In this document: one piece after another, positions 21,791-27,608 of the stretch
Layout: each line of letters opens with the position of its first letter
How positions within the stretch are numbered: position 1 is the stretch's first letter
From: Rhizophagus sp. LPA8_4_AMF
Lineage: Eukaryota; Glomeromycota; Glomeromycetes; Glomerales; Glomeraceae
Assembly: GCA_021464525.1 (NCBI GenBank)
Contig: JADRCO010000722.1
Span: forward strand, 1-27,608
Direction: 5' to 3'
DNA length: 27,608 bases
Notes under the pieces: generated by a model
What the model saw: only the letters and a program-made list of their open reading frames with translations
Database searches by the model: none
What the model was told of the DNA's origin: nothing
Position numbers and translations under genes: made by a program

Positions 21791-22265
21791 TAATGTATAT
21801 CTTCGCCATTTCCTAGCGTTAATAGGGGAGCTTTATATATTTTGTTGTATATTTAGTAATTGTTGACTTTGATTTTACCATCTTAAGATTTCTTATCTTG
21901 TATAATCTAACCAAAAAGAATTTAAATAATTATGTATCACCTTTATTAGTAGCCTAATGAATATCTTTGCCATTTCCTTATATTAATAAGGGCGCCATAT
22001 TCTTTGAATATTGTCTCGTAATCGTTACTTCGATTTATCATCTTTAACACTACCCGCAGGATTAATTGTGAATTCACCAGGTTTATTTACCAAATCTGAT
22101 AAATCTAACCAAAAAAGAAATTAAACAGGATTATTGTATCACATTATTAAAATAAATGATTATCTTAATTACTAACAGCTAAGGTTACTTTCTCTGAAAG
22201 ATAGATTTAACTAAAAAAAGAAATTATATAGTAATCACTTATCACATTTATTAATAACCCATTTA
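21791..22265. repeat. Diverged direct repeats upstream of the transporter
   Basis: TAATGTATATCTTCGCCATT at 21791 recurs as TAATGAATATCTTTGCCATT at 21955, a spacing of 164 bp. Both are followed by an AATAGGG/AATAAGG word and later by ATCTAACCAAAAA and TGTATCAC blocks. A third partial copy (AGATTTAACTAAAAAAAGAA, then TTATCACATTTATTAATAACCC) ends near 22263. The copies are clearly diverged. They form the region directly upstream of the transporter and could hold its promoter elements. Confidence 0.6.
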
Positions 22266-22345
22266 AGAACCTCCGTTTTTTTTTTATTTTTTACTTTTTT
22301 TTATTTTTTTATTTTTATTTTCTTTTAAAAGGATTAAAAATATCA

Positions 22346-22354
22346 ATGAAATAA
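22346..22354 (+). promoter_or_regulatory. Two-codon uORF overlapping the transporter start
   Basis: ATGAAATAATG places an upstream ATG-AAA-TAA whose stop shares one base with the transporter's ATG at 22354. Such a minimal uORF could lower translation or allow stop-start reinitiation. Whether it lies in the transcript is not known. Confidence 0.35.
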
Positions 22355-24675
22355 TGTTGTCAGAAGTAGTGTCAAATGTATTAATCTATGTTGTATTAGC
22401 AATATTCTTAGGAATTGGAATTTACGCAGGATATAAGAAAACAAAAGATGTATCAGATTATCTTTCCTCATTGGGTACTCAAAATGCAATCGCTCTAGGT
22501 TCCAATTGGTTTGCTTCAAGTAAGAACTTAATTACATGAAGAAAAAGATCCATTTGAGAAAATTTTTAAGGCGGCGGGTTTGTATAACAGCGTATTTATA
22601 CGCTGTACAGGTAAGGTGCTCCATCAATGAAAGTGCCAATGATTTTTGAGACTCGTTTGATGTTATGTAATAATTCGGGAATTCTTATTATTCATGTAAA
22701 TTATTCACCTTTCTTTGCTACAAATAATGTGTATAAATTTTCTTTTTTTTTGCATTCACAATCCAGTAATGACTCTTGAATATTACATAATATCTTTCGA
22801 TTCTCTGATAAAATTAATAAAATTTGGATAGGTACTACGGGTGCTCAACCTTTCATATGTGTTTTTAAAATAAAAACTGAAAAGGTTGGGCTGAGAAAGC
22901 ACCGTTAACTACCTGATCAGGGTAATACCTGCGTAGGGAAGCTGCCACTTCAAATACTCTTTTCTTTCTTTTTTTAGCATAACGTATTCGGATAATTTAC
23001 GTCTGGTTTTCATTATTTTATTCTTTTCTTTTTAGGTATTGGTTCATCTATGTTATATGCTTTTCCCGAAGTTGGTACCATAGCAGGATTATTAGGCGTA
23101 ATTATGTATGCTTTTGGAAGTATTGTACCTTTATTTGTATTTGCATGGCTTGGGCCTTTGATTAGGAAAAAATGTCCCGAAGGATTTACTTTAACCCAAT
23201 TTATTCTGGAAAGATTTGGACGCGTGAATCAAATTTATGTTTCTTTAATGTCAATTGCTTATATGTTTTGTTTTATGATAAGCGAGTTATCAGCTGTTGG
23301 CAATATTTTGGTATCATTGACGGGTATAGATAAACATGCTCCAGTTATTTGTATCGCAATAGTTACAACTCTTTACACTGGTAATTATCAAGATTCAAAA
23401 AAAAAAAAGTTCTCTTCTTTTACTTCATTCAAAATTAAAAAATTTTAATTATTTTAAATAGGATATGGAGGTTTACGTGCATCCTTGATTACTGATAATA
23501 TTCAAGGATGGGCTATTGTTTTTCTTGTCGTACTGTCTATAATTGGATTAGCAACTTCAATAAGAATTGAGAAATCAGTTATGGATAATTCCCCTCTCTT
23601 GAAATCAAATTCTTTAGGATGGCAACTACTTTACATCATGCCCGTTGCAGTCTCATTCGCGACACTTTTCCACGAGGTATATAATGAATATTACATACAT
23701 TTTATTAATCTCTCTCTTCTTAACCTCGGCTCTTTTCTGCTTTTGTTAAGGGTTTCTGGCAACGCGCATTTGCATCAAAGAATGATCGTGAATTGCGTCT
23801 TTCCGCAGTTTATGGTTCAATTATGTTATTTCCTGTTCTGGTATTTCTCGGATTAACCGGAATAATAGCTGTATGGTCTGGATTATGGCCAGGAGAGGAA
23901 AATTTAGAAGGATATTTAGCATTTTTCACTTTATTTAAAGTATTGCCAGACTGGGTTAGCGGAATTACTGTATTGTTAGTCGTTAGTATGAGTTGTGCGG
24001 CTTATGATACATTAATTAGTGCGACAACAGCTATCTTTTCAAATGATATATTTAACAATCGTCTTCCATTGAATGTTACTCGTTTTTTATCACTTATTGC
24101 TAATATTCCAGCTGGTAAGAAGAAAACCTTTTTTTTTTTTTAAATGATATAATTAATAATTTTTTTTTAACTCAATCCGTATACTGGTAGTTTATTGGGG
24201 ATTGACAGATTTAGACGTGTTGAGAGTTTTTCTTATTGCAGATCTATTGGCAGCATCCACAATGCCTCCAATATTATTAGGTTTAATAGATTCGCTATAC
24301 TATCTCAACTGGATCGACGTATTATTGGGAGGCATAGGAGGTTTATTCGGTGTCTTCATCTTTGGTTCAATTTTCTATCATAATGCTAAAGACGGAATTG
24401 AATTAATTGGCCTACCTTCAGGGCTTTATATTACTGATTATAGTGTATTAGGGGCATTTATTGTTGCACCTTTATCTTCAATTTTCTTTACTTTCCTTTC
24501 TTTTGGTGTAAGATTGATTAATATGTGGATATTTGCTAAAATTAGGGGAGAAGAGTTTGTATTCCCTAAGAAACCTGAAGTTGTTGATACTAAGAAATAT
24601 TCTGGTAATAAATTTGAGGATGAAACGGAAACTATTCAATCTTCTGACCCAGAAGAAATAGAAATTAGACAATAA
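22354..24675 (+). CDS. Sodium:solute symporter of the DUR3/DUR31 type, probable thiamine importer
   Basis: The exons are 22354-22519, 23036-23380, 23462-23676, 23751-24114 and 24191-24675. They give 1575 nt and 524 residues, with all junctions in phase (FAS|SIGSS, LYT|GYGG, FHE|GFWQ, IPA|VYWG). The sequence is a polytopic membrane protein with about a dozen hydrophobic segments. It has conserved SSS-family patches: NWFASSIGSSMLYAFPEVG in the second helix region, GYGGLRASLITDNIQGW, FWQRAFASKN and FLIADLLAASTMPP. An acidic cytosolic tail follows (last ~35 residues). DUR3 members carry urea and polyamines. The DUR31 branch includes the Candida thiamine transporter controlled by a TPP riboswitch. 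The TPP aptamer in intron 1 here argues for thiamine as substrate (inference). Introns 2-4 are 74-81 nt; intron 1 is 516 nt. The ATG at 22354 precedes TM1 directly. Confidence 0.88.
22587..22606 (+). promoter_or_regulatory. Perfect 8-bp hairpin next to the alternative donor
   Basis: ACAGCGTA (22587-22594), loop TTTA, TACGCTGT (22599-22606). Its 3' arm and the donor just after it (22608-22613) are together complementary to 22926-22935 of the aptamer. The hairpin is therefore compatible with the folded aptamer but not with that alternative pairing. Confidence 0.6.
22648..22805 (+). promoter_or_regulatory. Extended P3 stem of the riboswitch
   Basis: GATGTTATGTAAT (22659-22671) pairs with ATTACATAATATC (22782-22794) over 13 bp with one G-U. 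Beyond a 3x3 loop the stem continues with TCG/CGA and GAGA/TTCTC-type pairs (22648-22655 with 22798-22805). Long-range pairing across 150 nt in an intron supports an ordered P3 extension rather than random sequence. Confidence 0.6.
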
Positions 24676-25742
24676 TTTAATTTTCTTGTATTTTAATCAT
24701 CTAAAGAATATTTTATGTAATGTCTTATATTATTAGTTTCATTTTATTTATTACTTATTTAATTATTTATTTTTACGACTATCGAATAAAATTGTCAATC
24801 GAATTATTACCATCGTAATTTCGTTTTAGCGATATACATTGACCAAGTGCAAGTGTGTCACACAAATATCTACATGTATACGTAGATCGAATCAAATTCA
24901 TTATTTGACGACTTAAAAAGCACTTTCCGCTAACGCTAAGTTTAATTTCGTTCCTTTCCGTAAAAGAAATAAATTATGATGTAAGAGGGGTCAAATATTT
25001 GTTTTTCGAAGTTTGAGGGAAATAAAATTTTTAATATATAAATATTTTAGGTTCTATTTCTTGCAAATTTTTTTTCCTTTTTCTTTATTCCTGTCTAAAA
25101 ACTGTAAGCTTACTCAATTTAATCGAGCAAATGTTTTTTAAAAAAAATTTCTTTCATGTCCTAATTGTTTATATTTTATTTAAGGTCTATTCGGTGTTTA
25201 TTTATTGTTTTTCTTTATTCACAATTTTGCCTGAAAAGCTGCAATTGGATCTGAGATATTATATAGTTTTGAAACTTTTTTTTGTATTTTTTTTTTATCA
25301 AAATCAATAAGATCAATAAAAGCAATCTCATGTTCATACTAAAATTAACGGGATTGGGGGATAATTGATATAACAACCAGGCAGAAAAGACTACGTAGTA
25401 ATGTGGCAAATGATCACGCTTAAATATGTCAAAGATGAATTAATCATTATATTGAAGTATAAGCGGTTTATAATACCCAATACGTGTTCTTGATTAATAT
25501 TATAATTTTAGGGTTTGGTATTTAGAATAATATTTTAGAAGTTTAATAATTTGTGAAAATTTTATTAGAATTTAAAAAAACAACTTTTTTTGAATCAAAG
25601 GTTTGAAATTTAACGAAAAATCATAGTGCATCTATTAGACCTGCAAAATCAAATAAATCGATTAAATGAGATATATATATACAAATTAAAAAAATAATCT
25701 GTAATTAATTAATTATATTTTATTTTGATTAAACTACTAAAA
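24676..25742. other. Intergenic region between convergent genes
   Basis: These 1067 bp hold the 3' ends of the transporter (plus) and ELP3 (minus). They are AT-rich, with poly-T tracts and one near-palindrome (TCTAC, eight bases, GTAGA, near 24868-24886). No coding or RNA gene was supported; the small open frames here have no recognisable product. Confidence 0.4.
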
Positions 25743-27462
25743 CTAGTTTAAAATTTTTGACATATAAGGACCATCTAAAGTATAACCTAATTTTTGATAA
25801 TATTTTCTTACGCCAACACCACTAATAACAGCTAATTTAGAACTACCATGTTCAAACTTAGCAATTCTCTCAGCTTCTTCCATTAATAAAGTACCATACC
25901 CTTGATGTTGAAATTTAGTAGGATCTCTATTATGCATAGGTACAACACTACCATAAACATGTAATTCTCTAACAATAGAAGTAGGACAAGAAGTTAATTC
26001 GGGACGAAAGGTGGCCGAAGAACATTTTCTTAATCTTAAAAGACCTATTAAAATATCTTGTTTTGGATCTTCATAAGATAAAAACGTTTCCCATCCACCA
26101 TTTGCCACATAATCTCTTCTTATTAACTCAACCTCATCAGGTCTAACTTTATTATGAATATCAACAATACCAACTTCTCTCGTTCTAACATCCCTACATT
26201 CAATACCTAAATCTTTCATTCTATTTAATGCTAATTCACGTAAATTTCCATGTTCAACGCCGGAAGTAACTAATGGCATTGGAATGTCTCTTTGAACACG
26301 ATATACTCTTGTCCAGGGAGGTACCAAAGCCAATATTCTCGCCACTAAATCAACTAATGCGTTTGGAGTATAATTTTTGTATCTTCCCGTTCTCCATAAT
26401 TCGTATAAACCAGTTCCACGAATTACCAAAGTAGGGTAAATTTTCAATCCATCAGTACGAAATGCTGGATTTTCAAAATATTCTTTAAATTGTTCCAAAT
26501 CACGTTCCATTCCAACATTTGGTAAATCAGGCATCATATGAGAAACTACCTTATATCCACAATCTTTTGCTAATTGAAATGTCTCTGTAACGGCTTTAAC
26601 AGTGTGACCTCTATTTGTATCCCTCGCAACATCCTCGTATACACTTTGAACTCCAATTTCCAATCTAGTACATCCATATTTCAACATTTGACTTAAATGA
26701 GGTTTAAGACAATAATCAGGACGTGTTTCAATCGTGATCCCAATACATTTTGTCATGCTTTGCTCAGAATATCTTACAGACTCATCAACATCATTTGTTA
26801 TATGTCCCGATAATGCATTATGTAGACTAGCAATAAACCAATTTCTATAGTCTTCAGGTAATGACATAAATGTACCTCCCATTATAATATATTCAACTTT
26901 ATCCACATTATGCCCGAGACTTTTTAATTGATCGACTCTTCCTCTTGCTTGTTCCAACGGATCATATCTTGCCCTTATAGCTCTCATACTAGTTGGTTCA
27001 TATCCCGTATATGATTGTGTAGAATATTCAAAATCAGAATCTGGTCCTCCCGGACAATATACACAAACATTTCCTGTTACTGCAATATGTGGGCATCTAT
27101 GTGGTTTACACATAACTGCTACTATTGCAATCCCTGAAGCTGTCCTAACAGGTTTCGCTTTAAGTTTAGGTAATAATGCCTGTTTATATTGTTCGGGTAT
27201 AGCTGCTATAATATCAACTAATTTTGGTTGATTATTCAATTTATTCAAACGAGAATATTTAGTCTTCAATCCATTTAGATTAATGTCTTTTGAATTCTCT
27301 TGCGCTATTATTAAATCATTAACTATTTCACTACAAGCTTTAACCATTAATTCGGCCTACACAATATAAATAAAAAATAAGTTATTAAACTATGAATGGT
27401 GTATAACGTAATAGAATGTTACTGCAAACCTGAGTTGGCCCTTTTTTGTTTTTTGTAGCCAT
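25743..27462 (-). CDS. ELP3: Elongator complex subunit Elp3 (tRNA U34 modification)
   Basis: Exon 1 is 27430-27462 (11 codons, [11 protein letters not shown]), the intron is 27357-27429 (73 nt) and exon 2 is 25743-27356. The product is 548 residues (yeast Elp3 has 557). Elp3 is the catalytic subunit of Elongator, which adds the carboxymethyl group to wobble uridine 34 of cytosolic tRNAs using acetyl-CoA and radical SAM chemistry. The radical-SAM iron-sulfur cysteines are C99-x9-C109-x2-C112 ([14 protein letters not shown]). They are followed by [15 protein letters not shown] and LEIGVQSVY-type motifs. The C-terminal acetyltransferase domain has the acetyl-CoA loop [10 protein letters not shown] starting near residue 494 and ends [16 protein letters not shown]. 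All catalytic elements are present and the gene looks intact. An N-terminal basic patch precedes the intron, as in other Elp3 proteins. It is convergent with the transporter. Confidence 0.97.
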
Positions 27463-27608
27463 AATTTGTTATAAAGAAAAGAAAAAAATTAGTGATCAAA
27501 AAATTTTTTACGATATTTTACTGTGAAATCATGTGATAATCATGTGCGACCTCATCTTCCCCAGTATCACCGTCACTTTTCTACCCCCACGTGATTTTGT
27601 GCCACATC
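27463..27608 (-). promoter_or_regulatory. ELP3 upstream region with CACGTG and ATGTGAT boxes
   Basis: A palindromic CACGTG (about 27588) within CCACGTGATT, and two TCATGTG words (about 27530 and 27540), lie within 130 bp of the start codon. E-box-like sites of this kind are common in fungal promoters of translation-related genes. The region is cut by the window end. Confidence 0.35.

Larger units (their letters stand above)
22570..22946 (+). promoter_or_regulatory. TPP (THI-element) riboswitch aptamer in an intron
   Basis: CTGAGA (22891-22896) is followed by ACCTGATC (22911-22918), GGTAAT (22921-22926) and GCGTAGGGA (22931-22939): the conserved pyrimidine- and pyrophosphate-binding cores of the TPP aptamer, with essentially consensus sequence. 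P2 is GGTGC (22615-22619) with GCACC (22899-22903). P4 is CCT/AGG around 22912 and 22935. P5 is CAGG (22918-22921) with CCTG (22928-22931). P3 starts with CCATC (22621) opposite GGTTGG (22884) and is expanded by about 260 nt, as is usual in fungi. A likely P1 is GGCGGC (22570-22575) with GCTGCC (22941-22946); it would enclose an extra 8-bp hairpin (22587-22606). P1 is the least certain helix. Fungal TPP riboswitches act by changing splice-site choice, which fits this intron. Confidence 0.95.
22520..23035 (+). other. Regulatory intron 1 with alternative donor and acceptor
   Basis: The productive splice uses the donor GTAAGA at 22520 and the acceptor TTTTTAG ending at 23035. A second strong donor, CAG|GTAAGG at 22611, lies directly before the aptamer's P2. 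A strong pyrimidine-tract acceptor, TTTTTTTAG ending at 22977, lies 31 nt after the aptamer. Using donor 22611 retains the TGA at 22537-22539. Joining donor 22520 to acceptor 22977 gives TAA at once. So only one of the four combinations yields the transporter. Confidence 0.8.

Noticed and set aside
22354-22539. Small 61-residue membrane protein
   Set aside because: It is exon 1 of the transporter read through the donor into intron 1; the stop is the riboswitch off-state stop.
25215-25409. Short open frame in the region between convergent genes
   Set aside because: Low-complexity hydrophobic and Lys-rich translation of AT-rich DNA, without start context, splice signals or family match.

Overview
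The window looks like nuclear DNA of an arbuscular mycorrhizal fungus, most likely Rhizophagus or a close relative. It is very AT-rich. Genes are cut by many 63-97 nt introns that fit GT-AG (twice GC-AG) rules. The intergenic DNA holds decayed copies of gene families that I recognise from Rhizophagus: a coiled-coil family with an NSGADNHEK-type motif, a tyrosine-kinase-like family, and an 'EAMRNEYI..ILHA' family. No species assignment was computed.

Layout. 1-790 (minus): a tandem array of about 120 bp units. Each unit reads as a 42-nt exon coding 14 residues plus a ~79-nt intron, running off the left edge. 891-3043: inverted-repeat elements, including a hAT-type MITE with 12-bp TIRs and an 8-bp duplication, and a coiled-coil family relic. 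3116-9622 (minus): an 11-exon focadhesin-like (DUF3730) gene of 1910 codons. 9838-12207 (minus): a 5-exon patatin-type triacylglycerol lipase (TGL3/4/5, plant SDP1 family). 12605-14008 (minus): a 3-exon gene with a DUF7918-like N-terminal domain. 14673-18510 (minus): a helical / beta-helix / DUF4470-like / MYND gene broken at three places. 18511-22353: gene-poor DNA with two relics and a diverged direct repeat. 22354-24675 (plus): a 5-exon sodium:solute symporter of the DUR3/DUR31 type. 25743-27462 (minus): ELP3.

The most notable system is in the transporter. Its first intron is 516 nt long, against 74-81 nt for its other three, and contains a near-perfect TPP (thiamine pyrophosphate) riboswitch aptamer. 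The CTGAGA half lies at 22891 and the ACCTGATC...GCGTAGGGA half at 22911-22939, with P2, P4, P5, a probable P1 and a long extended P3 stem. A strong alternative donor (22611) and a strong alternative acceptor (22977) flank the aptamer. Of the possible splice choices only 22519/23036 gives an open frame. The alternative donor is complementary to the aptamer's own P5 region, so a ligand-controlled splice switch can be drawn directly from the sequence. DUR31-type transporters under TPP riboswitch control are known thiamine importers in Candida, and AM fungi are thought to lack thiamine synthesis. The gene is therefore best read as a feedback-controlled thiamine importer.

The second notable structure is the mini-exon array, in which whole exon-intron units have been duplicated in frame. 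This is reminiscent of the repeat-encoding exons of SP7-type secreted proteins of these fungi.
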